Shown here: piece by piece, positions 1 through 7,565 of the stretch
Position numbering within the stretch: position 1 is the first letter of the stretch
Layout of the letters: every line of letters begins with the position of its first letter
From: Magnetospirillum sp. WYHS-4
GTDB taxonomy: Bacteria > Pseudomonadota > Alphaproteobacteria > Rhodospirillales > GLO-3
Length of the DNA: 32,170 bases
Direction of reading: 5' to 3'
Assembly: GCA_039908345.1 (NCBI GenBank)
Contig: JAMOBD010000036.1
Location: 1 to 32,170 of the forward strand
Position numbers and translations under genes: made by a program
The notes under the pieces: model-generated
The model's database searches: none
What the model was told of the DNA's origin: nothing
The model's input: the letters and a program-made list of their open reading frames with translations, nothing else

Positions 1-1
1 G

Positions 2-157
2 GCGGTCCGGCCCGACAAGTATCACGGCCGGGTGGTGGCCGAGGTGGTCCTTGGCGACGGCACCGACCTCGCCGCCCGCCTGCTCGCCGAAGGCCACGCG
101 GTGCCGGCCGGGCGGGGGAGGCGCGCCAATGTCAGATCATCGCCATGCCGCCGTTGA
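2..157 (+). CDS. Staphylococcal-nuclease-like (SNase/thermonuclease) protein, C-terminal fragment
   Basis: This is the 3' end of a gene that begins before the window. The visible 51 residues contain DKYHGRVVAEV, then LGDGTDLAARLLAEGHAVP and a short basic tail ending in SPCRR. The pattern of a K-Y-G-R turn, then D-G-x-D-L-A, then L-L-x-x-G-x-A-x-P is what the last strand and helix of SNase-fold nucleases look like in proteobacterial thermonuclease homologues. The active-site residues lie upstream and cannot be checked. The stop codon (TGA 155-157) lies inside the 3' end of the convergent fabG gene, a 26-bp tail-to-tail overlap. Whether the nuclease is active or exported cannot be told from this fragment. 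Confidence 0.65.
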   Translation, partial: AVRPDKYHGRVVAEVVLGDGTDLAARLLAEGHAVPAGRGRRANVRSSPCRR

Positions 158-869
158 TATGCAGGGTCTGGCCGGTGACGTAGGCCGCTTCCTCGCTGGC
201 CAGATAGACGACGCCCGCCGCGATGTCTTCCACCGTGCCCAGGCGCCCGGCGGGAATGCGGGGCATCAGGGCGGCCTTCTGTTCCTCGTTCAGGGCGTCG
301 GTCATGGCGGTGACGATGAAACCGGGCGCGATGCAGTTCACCGTGATGTTGCGCGACGCCACTTCCTGGGCCAGGGACTTGCTCATGCCGATCATGCCCG
401 CCTTGGACGCCGCGTAGTTGGCCTGGCCCGGATTTCCGGTCACCCCGACGATGGACGTGATGTTGACCATCCGCCCCCAGCGCTTCTTCATCATGCCCTT
501 CAGGCAGGCGCGCGACAGGCGGAAGGCCGCGGTCAGGTTGACGTCCAGCACCTTCTGCCAGTCGTCGTCCTTCATCCGCATGGTCAAGGTGTCGCGGGTC
601 AGGCCGGCGTTGTTGACCAGGATGTCCACCGATCCCATGGCGGCTTCGGCATCCTTGACCAACTTTTCCGCCCCCGCCGCGTCGGACAGGTCGCAAGGCA
701 CCACGTGGGCCCGTTCGCCCAATTCCTTGCGCAAGGCCTCCAGGGCCTCGACGCGGGTCCCCGACAGGGCCACCTGGGCGCCCCTGGCATGCAGCGCGCG
801 GGCGATGGCGCCCCCGATTCCCCCCGACGCGCCAGTCACCAGCGCGCCCTTGCCGGACAGATCGAACAT
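132..869 (-). CDS. fabG: 3-oxoacyl-[acyl-carrier-protein] reductase FabG
   Basis: Short-chain dehydrogenase of 245 aa that reduces 3-oxoacyl-ACP with NADPH in cytoplasmic type II fatty acid synthesis. The glycine-rich cofactor motif TGASGGIG is at residues 12-19, NNAG at 86-89, and the catalytic residues Ser139, Tyr152 and Lys156 sit in NITSI and YAASK. The C-terminus TLHINGGMAMI is typical of FabG. The start chosen (ATG at 869) gives the usual N-terminus MFDLSGKGALVTG and is preceded by GAAGGGGG within the end of fabD; longer readings only extend into fabD in another frame. It lies 2 nt after the fabD stop, so the two are co-transcribed and probably translationally coupled. Its 3' end overlaps the convergent nuclease gene. 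Confidence 0.96.
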   Translation of the reverse strand: MFDLSGKGALVTGASGGIGGAIARALHARGAQVALSGTRVEALEALRKELGERAHVVPCDLSDAAGAEKLVKDAEAAMGSVDILVNNAGLTRDTLTMRMKDDDWQKVLDVNLTAAFRLSRACLKGMMKKRWGRMVNITSIVGVTGNPGQANYAASKAGMIGMSKSLAQEVASRNITVNCIAPGFIVTAMTDALNEEQKAALMPRIPAGRLGTVEDIAAGVVYLASEEAAYVTGQTLHINGGMAMI

Positions 870-871
870 GG

Positions 872-1813
872 TCACACCCCCTTCATGAATTCCTCGATGT
901 CGGCCGGGGTGCCGACCGAGACGCCGGTCACCTCGCGGTCGATGCGCTTGGCCAGCCCCGACAGCACCTTGCCCGAGCCCACTTCCACCAGCCGGTCGAC
1001 ACCCGCCGCCTTCATGGCGAGCACGCTTTCGCGCCAGCGCACGGTACCGGTCACCTGTTCCACCAACTGGCGGCGGATGACGGCGGCGTCGGTGGTGGGG
1101 GCGGCGGTGACGTTGGCCACCAGCGGCACCAGCGGATCGCGCATGTCGACCTTGCCCAGGGCTTCGGCCATGGCCTCGGCGGCCGGCTGCATCAGGGCGC
1201 AATGGAAGGGCGCGCTCACCGGCAGCAGGACGCTGCGCTTGGCGCCCTTGGCGGCGGCGATGGCCAAGGCACGCTCGATGGCCGCCTTGTGCCCGGAAAC
1301 CACCACCTGGCCGGGTGCATTGTCGTTGGCGGCCGTGCAGACGTCGCCCTGGGCGGCTTCGGCGGCCACCTCGCGGGCCTGTTCGAAATCCAGGCCCAAC
1401 AGGGCCGCCATGGCCCCCTGCCCCACCGGCACGGCAAGCTGCATGGCCTGGCCGCGGGTCTTCAGCAGGCGGGCGGTGTCGGCCACCGAGAAGGTCCCCG
1501 CCGCCGCCAGGGCCGAATATTCGCCCAGGCTGTGGCCGGCGACGAACTGCGCCGCCTTCGCCAAGTCAAGCCTGCCATCCTGCTTCAGCACCGCCAGCAC
1601 CGCGAGACTGACCGCCATCAGGGCCGGCTGGGCGTTCTCGGTGAGCGTCAACCGGTCTTCCGGCCCCTCGAACATCAGAACCGAAAGCTTCTGCTTCAGC
1701 GCCTCGTCCACTTCCTCGAAGACGCGGCGGGCGGTGGGAAAGGCGGCGGCCAATTCGCGGCCCATGCCCACGGCCTGGGACCCTTGGCCCGGAAACACGA
1801 ATGCGGTCGTCAT
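872..1813 (-). CDS. fabD: Malonyl-CoA:ACP transacylase FabD
   Basis: Transfers malonyl groups from CoA to acyl carrier protein, supplying extender units for fatty acid synthesis. The 313-aa protein has the family N-terminus FVFPGQGSQAVGMG, the nucleophile Ser95 in GHSLGE and the catalytic His205 in SAPFHCALM. The length is normal for the family. The start at ATG 1813 is set by an excellent ribosome binding site (AGGAGG, five bases before ATG) and by the conserved N-terminus; the open frame extends further upstream but without family similarity. It is the first gene of a fabD-fabG operon, with a plausible sigma-70-type promoter at 1841-1869. Confidence 0.96.
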   Translation of the reverse strand: MTTAFVFPGQGSQAVGMGRELAAAFPTARRVFEEVDEALKQKLSVLMFEGPEDRLTLTENAQPALMAVSLAVLAVLKQDGRLDLAKAAQFVAGHSLGEYSALAAAGTFSVADTARLLKTRGQAMQLAVPVGQGAMAALLGLDFEQAREVAAEAAQGDVCTAANDNAPGQVVVSGHKAAIERALAIAAAKGAKRSVLLPVSAPFHCALMQPAAEAMAEALGKVDMRDPLVPLVANVTAAPTTDAAVIRRQLVEQVTGTVRWRESVLAMKAAGVDRLVEVGSGKVLSGLAKRIDREVTGVSVGTPADIEEFMKGV

Positions 1814-1840
1814 GACACCTCCTCGCAGGAACGATGGCCA

Positions 1841-1869
1841 GTCATAGCCGCTGCCCGCGCCCGGTTCAA
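1841..1869 (-). promoter_or_regulatory. Putative sigma-70-type promoter of fabD-fabG
   Basis: On the minus strand TTGAAC (1864-1869) and TATGAC (1841-1846) are separated by 17 bases, each matching four of six consensus positions. The predicted start of transcription is near 1834, leaving a leader of about 20 bases that carries the AGGAGG site of fabD. Seen by eye only. Confidence 0.45.
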
Positions 1870-2086
1870 GGCGATCACCAGGGATGTCCTGCAAGATGCG
1901 GCAAAGCGCTTCAAGGAAATGGTGGCCGCCCCCGAAACCAGCCGCCAGCGTCCGTCGTCAGAACCGGATGTCACCGCATTTTACGACTCCTATATGGTGC
2001 GCGCCATGAGGTAGGCCATCGAGAACCGCCGGACCCGCCTCGAGAACGAAAAGAACTTCAGCCCAACGATCAAGCTCATGGATTAA
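1842..2086 (+). pseudogene. Possible decayed coding remnant with an in-frame stop
   Basis: Between the divergent fabD and the small gene at 2239 lie about 425 bases with no confident gene. One plus-strand frame reads like protein: ITRDVLQDAAKRFKEMVAA, then VTAFYDSYMVRAMR, a TAG stop (2012-2014), and in the same frame AIENRRTRLENEKNFSP to a TAA at 2084-2086. The amphipathic, charged composition on both sides of the stop suggests a C-terminal gene remnant broken by a nonsense mutation. No good start codon or ribosome binding site is visible, and the 5' part overlaps the fabD promoter. It may be chance in GC-rich DNA; I do not recognise a family. From 2087 to 2150 I see nothing. Confidence 0.25.
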
Positions 2087-2150
2087 ACGAGACCAGTATT
2101 TAGACCCATCGATCAACCAGCACTTTGCAGCACGCTACCTTTTCGGGAAC

Positions 2151-2178
2151 TTGATTCCCTCCCCTGGACAGTGATAAC
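2151..2178 (+). promoter_or_regulatory. Putative promoter of the small gene at 2239
   Basis: TTGATT (2151-2156) and GATAAC (2173-2178) are separated by 16 bases, four of six matches in each hexamer, in a stretch visibly richer in A+T than its surroundings. The leader to the ATG at 2239 would be about 55 bases and contains a short inverted repeat GACGC/GCGTC around 2204-2220. Confidence 0.35.
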
Positions 2179-2238
2179 CTGTCAACCCCTTTATGCAGTT
2201 AGCGACGCTTTCGTGGCGTCCTGTTCGGAGGTTAGGCC

Positions 2239-2379
2239 ATGGATGATCGACGGCGCGAGGCCCTGCGTCTTGCCGACGAATACCTCGCCAAACGCTTTCC
2301 TTCGGTCTTCAAGAGGACCACGGGCATGAGAAAGCGTGGCAAGCGGCAACAACCCGCGACCAAAAAGAAAGAGGCATAA
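2239..2379 (+). CDS. Small highly basic protein, 46 aa, function unknown
   Basis: A 46-codon frame starts with ATG at 2239, seven bases after a perfect GGAGG (2227-2231), and ends in TAA. The product begins MDDRRREALRLADEYLAKRF and ends in a lysine/arginine-rich tail (RKRGKRQQ, then TKKKEA). The N-terminal half looks like one amphipathic helix; the tail would be disordered and could bind nucleic acid or acidic partners, which is inference. There is no signal peptide or membrane segment. A promoter-like sequence lies about 60 bases upstream, and the gene is convergent with parC. I do not recognise the family. The strong ribosome binding site and the dedicated promoter are the reasons for calling it a gene. 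Confidence 0.6.
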   Translation: MDDRRREALRLADEYLAKRFPSVFKRTTGMRKRGKRQQPATKKKEA

Positions 2380-2478
2380 AGACATACCTTTCCCAACCCC
2401 GCGCCGCTTGGCGGCAGCGGATACGCAGAACGGGTGGCGCGGCCGAAGATACCGGCTGCGCCATTGGCGTTTTACGGC

Positions 2479-4722
2479 TCAGCCGAACCGGTTGTTGCGC
2501 GGGAATCCCGTGGGGGGCAGTTGGCCGGACTGGGCGCGGTGGCCCAGCCAGCGGCGCAGGTCGGTCTCGGTCCGCTTGCGATCGCCCAAGGCCCAGGTCA
2601 GGCCGTCGGCCATCCTGAACGCCTTGGCGTCGGCGATGCCGCCGTCCTTGTACTTCTGCAGCAACACGCCGCGCCCGCGCGCCATGGTCGGCAGTTCCTC
2701 CAGCGGAAAGACCAGCAGCTTGCGGTTCTCGCCCAGCACCGCCAGGCTGTCGGCGCCTTCCGGCACCGCGACGCAGAGCGCCGCCGTCTCGCCCTCTTCG
2801 ACGTTCAGTACTTGGCGGCCGTTGCGGGTCTGGGCGATGACGTCCTTTTCCTCGATCTGGAAGCCGCGCCCGATGCTGGAGGCGACGACCAGCCGCCTTG
2901 CCGGGTCGTGCACCTGCATGTCGAGCACGTCGTGATCCTGGGGCAGGTCGATCATCAGGCGCAAGGGCTCGCCATGGCCTCGCCCCCCCGGCAGCTTGTC
3001 GCAGGACAGAGTGTAGAAGCGACCGTTGCTGGCGAAGACGACCAGCTTGTCGGTGGTCTGGGCCTGCAGCACGAAGCGCCCGGCGTCGCCTTCCTTGTAC
3101 TTGACCTCGTCGCCCACCGGGGCATGGCCCTTCAGCGCGCGGATCCAGCCCTTTTCCGAACAGAGCACGGTGATCGGCTCCTTCTCGATGAAGGCCTCGA
3201 TGGGCACGACGGCGGCCGACGGCGCCTCGCCGATGGCGGTCCGGCGCTTGCCGAGCGGCGTATGGGGCCCGAAGCGCTTCTTCAGGGCCGCCACCTGGTC
3301 GCGGATGGCTTTCCAGCGCCGGGACTCGTCGCCCAGAAGGATGTCGATGGTCGCCCGTTCGGCCTCCAGGGATTCGTTCTCGCGGCGGATTTCCATCTCC
3401 TCCAGACGGCGCAACTGGCGCAGGCGCATGTTCAGGATGGCTTCCGCCTGCACCTCGGTCAGCTTGAAGGCCTTCATCAGGAAGGACTTGGGTTCGTCTT
3501 CCTCGCGGATGATGCGGATCACCTCGTCCAGGTTCAGGTAGGCGACCAGCAGTCCGCCCAGGATTTCCAGGCGGCGTTCGATCTTGTCGCGACGATGGCG
3601 GCTGATGCGCAGCAGCACCTCGTGGCGATGATCCAGGTAGGCCTGCAGGACTTCCTTCAGGTTCATCACCCGGGGCGCGATGCCGCCGTCCAGGACGTTC
3701 ATGTTGAGCGGGAAGCGGGATTCCAGATCGGTCTGGCGGAACAACTGTTCCATCATCATTGCGGGATCGACGGTGCGGTTGCGGGGCTCCAGCACGACGC
3801 GCACCTCGGCCGCCGATTCATCGCGGATATCGGCCAGCAGCGGCAGCTTCTTGGCGGTCAGCAGTTCCGCCACCTTCTCGATCAGGCGCGACTTCTGGAC
3901 CTGGTAGGGGATTTCGGTGACCACCACCTGGAACAGGCCGTGGCGCATCTGCTCGACTTCCCACTTGGCGCGCACCCTGAAGCCGCCGCGCCCCGTCCGG
4001 TAGGCCTCCAGCACCGCGTCGCGGCCTTCCGCCAGCACGCCGCCCGTGGGGAAGTCGGGGCCGGGCACCAGTTCCACCAGCGTCTCCACCGCGCAATCGG
4101 GATGCTGGATCAAGTGGATGAGCGCGTCGCAGAGTTCCGCCAGATTGTGGGGCGGGATGCTGGTCGCCATGCCCACCGCGATGCCGGCCGAGCCGTTGGC
4201 CAGCAGGTTGGGCAGGCCGGACGGCATGACCACCGGCTCTTCCTCCTCGCCGTCGTAGGTGGGACGGAAGTCGGCGGCGTCCTCGTCCAGGCCGTCCATC
4301 AGCGCGGCCGCCACCTCGGTCAGGCGGGCCTCGGTGTAGCGCATGGCCGCCGCGTTATCGCCGTCGATGTTGCCGAAATTGCCCTGGCCGTCGACCAGCG
4401 GGTAGCGCACCGCGAATTCCTGGGCCAGGCGCACCAAGGCCTCGTAAACCGAAGCATCGCCGTGGGGGTGATACTTGCCGATCACGTCGCCCACCACGCG
4501 GGCGCACTTCTTGAAGCCCTTGTCGGGGTCCAGCTTCAACTGGCGCATGGCGAACAGCAGGCGGCGGTGAACCGGCTTCAGGCCGTCGCGGACGTCGGGC
4601 AGGGAGCGCGACACGATGGTCGACAGCGCATAGGCCAGATAGCGCTCGCCCAGGGCGTCGGCCAAGCGGACGTCACGGACGTCGCCTCCGTTGCCGTTGG
4701 CGGCGGATGCGCTGCGGATCAT
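2479..4722 (-). CDS. parC: DNA topoisomerase IV subunit A (ParC)
   Basis: This is the DNA breakage-reunion subunit of topoisomerase IV, which with ParE decatenates daughter chromosomes. The 747-aa protein has the GyrA/ParC winged-helix start ([20 protein letters not shown] at 31-50), the quinolone-region motif [15 protein letters not shown] (82-96) and the catalytic Tyr129 in [10 protein letters not shown]. The beta-propeller C-terminal part (from about residue 500) is shorter than in GyrA and lacks a good GyrA box, which supports ParC over GyrA. At the usual quinolone-contact serine after HPHGD it has Ala90, with Glu94 kept. The start at 4722 is the first Met and gives a normal N-terminus for alphaproteobacteria. 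It is transcribed alone from a promoter at 4756-4783. Confidence 0.95.
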   Translation of the reverse strand: MIRSASAANGNGGDVRDVRLADALGERYLAYALSTIVSRSLPDVRDGLKPVHRRLLFAMRQLKLDPDKGFKKCARVVGDVIGKYHPHGDASVYEALVRLAQEFAVRYPLVDGQGNFGNIDGDNAAAMRYTEARLTEVAAALMDGLDEDAADFRPTYDGEEEEPVVMPSGLPNLLANGSAGIAVGMATSIPPHNLAELCDALIHLIQHPDCAVETLVELVPGPDFPTGGVLAEGRDAVLEAYRTGRGGFRVRAKWEVEQMRHGLFQVVVTEIPYQVQKSRLIEKVAELLTAKKLPLLADIRDESAAEVRVVLEPRNRTVDPAMMMEQLFRQTDLESRFPLNMNVLDGGIAPRVMNLKEVLQAYLDHRHEVLLRISRHRRDKIERRLEILGGLLVAYLNLDEVIRIIREEDEPKSFLMKAFKLTEVQAEAILNMRLRQLRRLEEMEIRRENESLEAERATIDILLGDESRRWKAIRDQVAALKKRFGPHTPLGKRRTAIGEAPSAAVVPIEAFIEKEPITVLCSEKGWIRALKGHAPVGDEVKYKEGDAGRFVLQAQTTDKLVVFASNGRFYTLSCDKLPGGRGHGEPLRLMIDLPQDHDVLDMQVHDPARRLVVASSIGRGFQIEEKDVIAQTRNGRQVLNVEEGETAALCVAVPEGADSLAVLGENRKLLVFPLEELPTMARGRGVLLQKYKDGGIADAKAFRMADGLTWALGDRKRTETDLRRWLGHRAQSGQLPPTGFPRNNRFG

Positions 4723-4755
4723 GGACGGCTCGCTCCCCTGTGGAATTGGCGAGAT

Positions 4756-4783
4756 ATAGTAGCCGCTAACGGCGGCACGTCAA
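4756..4783 (-). promoter_or_regulatory. Putative sigma-70-type parC promoter with a palindrome in its spacer
   Basis: On the minus strand TTGACG (4778-4783, five of six) and TACTAT (4756-4761, four of six) are 16 bases apart. The spacer contains the inverted repeat GCCG-TTAG-CGGC, which could be an operator or chance. Transcription would start near 4750, about 27 bases before the parC ATG. Confidence 0.5.
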
Positions 4784-4814
4784 TCGGTTGGGTGGAAAGC
4801 TGTGGCGAATGGGA

Positions 4815-5216
<402 letters not shown>

Positions 5217-5286
5217 GCGACCCGCATAGTCCGGATGAGTAGCTTACACTCCTGAATATGCTATGGAAATACCGGGAAAGTTCGGA

Positions 5287-5559
5287 CTAGAAGAAGGCCT
5301 TGAGAATCAGCGACATCACGCCGGCCAGCAACAGGCCGGTCATCCAGCGGTTGAGTTTCAATTCGCCCATGACCTCGGCCTTCAGGGTGACCATCTCCTG
5401 CCGCATTTCACGGATGTCGCCTTTGGTCGCGAGTTCCTGGGCACCGGAGGACAGCGCCTCCGCCAGAGCCTCGGCTTCCGCCTTGGCCTGGCCGTCCGGA
5501 ACCCCGGCAGCCCGAAGCCGCTCCACGAACTTCAGGGTGTCGAAGGTGATCGTCGTCAT
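5287..5559 (-). CDS. DUF1640-type coiled-coil membrane-anchored protein
   Basis: The 90-aa protein opens with MTTITFDTLKFVERLRAAG, continues with an acidic/alanine-rich helix (QAKAEAEALAEAL), then LATKGDIREMRQEMVTLKAE and a coiled coil, and ends in one membrane helix (WMTGLLLAGVMSLILKAFF, residues 72-90). This order is the hallmark of the DUF1640 (CCDC90-like) family, widespread in alphaproteobacteria; the eukaryotic members are mitochondrial, including the MCU regulator MCUR1. No bacterial role is established. It would be a tail-anchored inner-membrane protein with the coiled coil in the cytoplasm. It lies about 70 bases downstream of a small membrane-protein gene on the same strand, possibly read from recO. 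The ribosome binding site is weak (GGGAG, 12 bases before ATG). Confidence 0.8.
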   Translation of the reverse strand: MTTITFDTLKFVERLRAAGVPDGQAKAEAEALAEALSSGAQELATKGDIREMRQEMVTLKAEVMGELKLNRWMTGLLLAGVMSLILKAFF

Positions 5560-5629
5560 GGCTTCACTATGCTCCCGGCCGCGCGGCGGGTCAACGGCGG
5601 CGGCTAGCCAACTTTGGCAATTTCACGCT

Positions 5630-5920
5630 TCATATCCGCACGGGAAAGAAGATAGCTCCCGTGACAATTCCGCGCCAGAATCTCGCCTCGATCCACTCGG
5701 CCACCAGTGAATGGAGACCGAGGCACAGGCTGAACGGAACGACGAAAGTGATGATCCCCAGCGGCTTGAAGACGGGCCACAACGCCATGGTCAGATACCG
5801 CATGCCCGGCCTGTGAACATAGGGGGGGCGATCTATCGGCGGCAAGGCGCGGTCGCTGGAGACAAGCGCCCATCCGGTCAACAGAAGGGCGAACGTTCCG
5901 GCGTAGACATACTGCTCCAT
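5630..5920 (-). CDS. Small integral membrane protein, 96 aa, function unknown
   Basis: This frame encodes a hydrophobic protein with probable membrane segments at about residues 5-20 (VYAGTFALLLTGWALV), 42-73 (containing PLGIITFVVPFSLCLGL) and 80-94 (WRGIVTGAIFFPV). Short polar loops include PPIDRPPYVHRPG. It starts 35 bases after the recO stop on the same strand and is followed by the DUF1640 gene, so it may belong to a recO operon. The start (ATG 5920) has only GCGGAG directly against it, so the N-terminus is uncertain. I do not recognise a family. The overlapping longer frame on the same strand has an arginine-rich, non-protein-like composition and was preferred against. Confidence 0.55.
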   Translation of the reverse strand: MEQYVYAGTFALLLTGWALVSSDRALPPIDRPPYVHRPGMRYLTMALWPVFKPLGIITFVVPFSLCLGLHSLVAEWIEARFWRGIVTGAIFFPVRI

Positions 5921-5955
5921 CTCCGCTGGGCGCCGAAAGCGGCACCAAGCCCCCC

Positions 5956-6714
5956 CTACCCCACCGTATGCCAGGCCAAGTCAGGGGCGGGAGGGGCGGC
6001 GTGGGCCAGGTTGCGCAGGCGGTCTGCCAGGCGGTCGCGGGCCGGCGGCAGTTCGCCGTGGTAGACGTGGCGTTCCAGGAAAAACCCGGTCAGCCGCAGG
6101 CCGTCGGCCACCTGGGCCGCGTCCCCGGCGCCGCCGCCGCCTAGCAGAAAGCCCGGCAGGGGCAGCATCAATTGCCGGTACGGCTCGCCCGCCGACAAGG
6201 ACACCGCCCGGCCCGACTTGGGCGAGACGTAGGCCAGCCGGTCGTTGGCCCCGGTGGCGGCGCAACGGGAAAGGTCCAGGCCGAAGCCCAGTTCCTTCAG
6301 CACTCCCACCTCCCAGCGCACGTAGATGGAGGGCCACCAGGGCACCCCCATGGCCTCCAGCAGCACGCGCAAGCCCTCGAAGACGGCGGGATGGGACTCG
6401 CGCTCCGGCAGGGCGGTTTCGGCCACCGCGCAAGCGGCGGTCAAACCGGCCAGTTGCATGGGCTTGTCCAGCAGATCGGCGGCGTAAGCCTTGACCGGCT
6501 CCAGGTCATAGCTGCCCAGGTGTTCGGCCAGCCGGCCGCGCCAGCGCGCCTGCACCAGGGTGCCCGGTTGCAGCACCGCCCGCAGCTTCGGTCTCGCCCC
6601 GCCGCGCACCAGGCCGGCATGGCGGCCATGCTCGCGAGTCAGCAGATGGACCACGGCCCCGGACTCGCCGTGCCGCCGCGCCCCCAGGACGATGCCGTCG
6701 TCGCTCCATTCCAT
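5956..6714 (-). CDS. recO: DNA repair protein RecO
   Basis: RecO mediates the loading of RecA onto SSB-coated single-stranded DNA with RecR, and anneals complementary strands, in the RecFOR recombination pathway. The 252-aa product has the diagnostic N-terminal OB-fold beginning MEWSDDGIVLGARRHGES, then VHLLTREHGRHAGLVRGG, and the central helical region with YVRWEVGVLKELGFGLDLSR. Only one cysteine (in RCAATG) remains where many RecO proteins carry a four-cysteine zinc site, so the metal site is probably absent, as in several proteobacteria. Length and start are normal. The upstream region is AT-rich and contains an inverted repeat at 6754-6774; two small genes follow on the same strand. Confidence 0.93.
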   Translation of the reverse strand: MEWSDDGIVLGARRHGESGAVVHLLTREHGRHAGLVRGGARPKLRAVLQPGTLVQARWRGRLAEHLGSYDLEPVKAYAADLLDKPMQLAGLTAACAVAETALPERESHPAVFEGLRVLLEAMGVPWWPSIYVRWEVGVLKELGFGLDLSRCAATGANDRLAYVSPKSGRAVSLSAGEPYRQLMLPLPGFLLGGGGAGDAAQVADGLRLTGFFLERHVYHGELPPARDRLADRLRNLAHAAPPAPDLAWHTVG

Positions 6715-6753
6715 GCCGGAACTCTATGCCGATCCGACTTCGGTCGCCCGAAC

Positions 6754-6774
6754 GATAATATTAATCGAATTATC
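6754..6774. promoter_or_regulatory. AT-rich inverted repeat between recO and the DUF47-pit operon
   Basis: GATAAT (6754-6759) and ATTATC (6769-6774) form a perfect 6-bp inverted repeat with a 9-base spacer in the most A+T-rich stretch of this divergent intergenic region. It is 40 bases upstream of recO and could be part of the recO promoter or an operator. A shorter repeat ATCCG/CGGAT lies at 6817-6832. Confidence 0.25.
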
Positions 6775-6862
6775 ACAGAGGCCTACGTCGCGTCGCTCAC
6801 ATTTTGCTTGATGACGATCCGGCGAATCGGATGAGGGGAAGACGGCGCCTCGCCCATGTGCT

Positions 6863-6891
6863 ATGACATCGGCGTTACAGATTCGTGACAT
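6863..6891 (-). promoter_or_regulatory. Three tandem Pho-box-like half-sites before DUF47-pit
   Basis: Read on the minus strand there are three 7-base units at exact 11-base spacing: ATGTCAC (6885-6891), CTGTAAC (6874-6880) and ATGTCAT (6863-6869), each separated by four bases. The PhoB half-site is CTGTCAT in an 11-base repeat, so the matches are five, five and six of seven. The array ends 20 bases before the DUF47 start. A TATGAC (6862-6867) that could serve as a -10 element overlaps the first unit. In Sinorhizobium meliloti the equivalent orfA-pit operon is repressed by PhoB, and the position here between -10 and gene fits repression; that is inference. Confidence 0.6.
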
Positions 6892-6911
6892 CATCCTGCG
6901 ACGGGGTTTCC

Positions 6912-7556
6912 ATGTTCATGAAATTCATCCGCGCCCTCATGCCGAGGGAAGAGCGGTTCGTCGATCATTTCGCCGCCCATGCCGACCGGCTGGTGGCGGC
7001 GGCCGGCGCCCTTTCCGCCCTGATGGCCGCCCCGGCAGCCGAGCGCCAGGAGCGCTTGCAGAGGGTCTATGCCATCGAGGGCGAGGCCGACGTCATCACC
7101 CGCGAGATGCTGACCGCCCTGCACCGGGCCTTCATCACGCCTTTCGACCGCTCCGACGTACATGCCCTGATTACCGCCCAGGACGACACCGTCGACCTGA
7201 TCGAGGACGTGGCGCAGCATGCCGAACTCTACAAGGTCGCCGAATTCACTCCGCGCATGCGCGAGTTGGCGGCGATGATCGAAAGGGCGGCCAAGCTGGT
7301 CGCCGAGGCCATGCCGTTGCTGCACGACATCACGGGCAACGCGGCCCGCATCAACGGACTGTGCGAGCAGGTCAGCCGGATCGAGAGCGAAGCCGACCAT
7401 CTGCTGCGCCGTTCCCTGTCGGAGTTGATCGAGGAGCGCCCGGAAACCATCGACTTCCTGGGCCGCAAGGAGGTCTACGAACTCCTGGAGGCCGTCACCG
7501 ACCGCTGCGACGACGTGGCGGACGTGATCGAAGGCATCGTCCTGGACCACGTGTAG
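6912..7556 (+). CDS. DUF47 (PhoU-like) phosphate transport regulator
   Basis: The 214-aa all-helical protein has the DUF47 start MKFIRALMPREERFVDHF and the later acidic repeats typical of PhoU-like metal-binding bundles: DDTVDLIEDVAQHAELYKV and the C-terminal LEAVTDRCDDVADVIEGIVL. Members sit next to Pit phosphate transporters (the OrfA of S. meliloti) and are thought to modulate Pit activity. The start at 6912 follows a GGGG ribosome-binding sequence; Met at 6918 is an equally good alternative, and the upstream in-frame ATG at 6885 lies inside the Pho-box array and is unlikely. It is separated from pit by 9 bases, so the two form one operon. Confidence 0.9.
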   Translation: MFMKFIRALMPREERFVDHFAAHADRLVAAAGALSALMAAPAAERQERLQRVYAIEGEADVITREMLTALHRAFITPFDRSDVHALITAQDDTVDLIEDVAQHAELYKVAEFTPRMRELAAMIERAAKLVAEAMPLLHDITGNAARINGLCEQVSRIESEADHLLRRSLSELIEERPETIDFLGRKEVYELLEAVTDRCDDVADVIEGIVLDHV

Positions 7557-7565
7557 GGCCATCCC

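Noticed and set aside
2403-2415. GCCGC-TTG-GCGGC hairpin after the 46-aa basic-protein gene as a terminator
   Set aside because: The stem is only five base pairs and no T-run follows; common by chance at this GC content.
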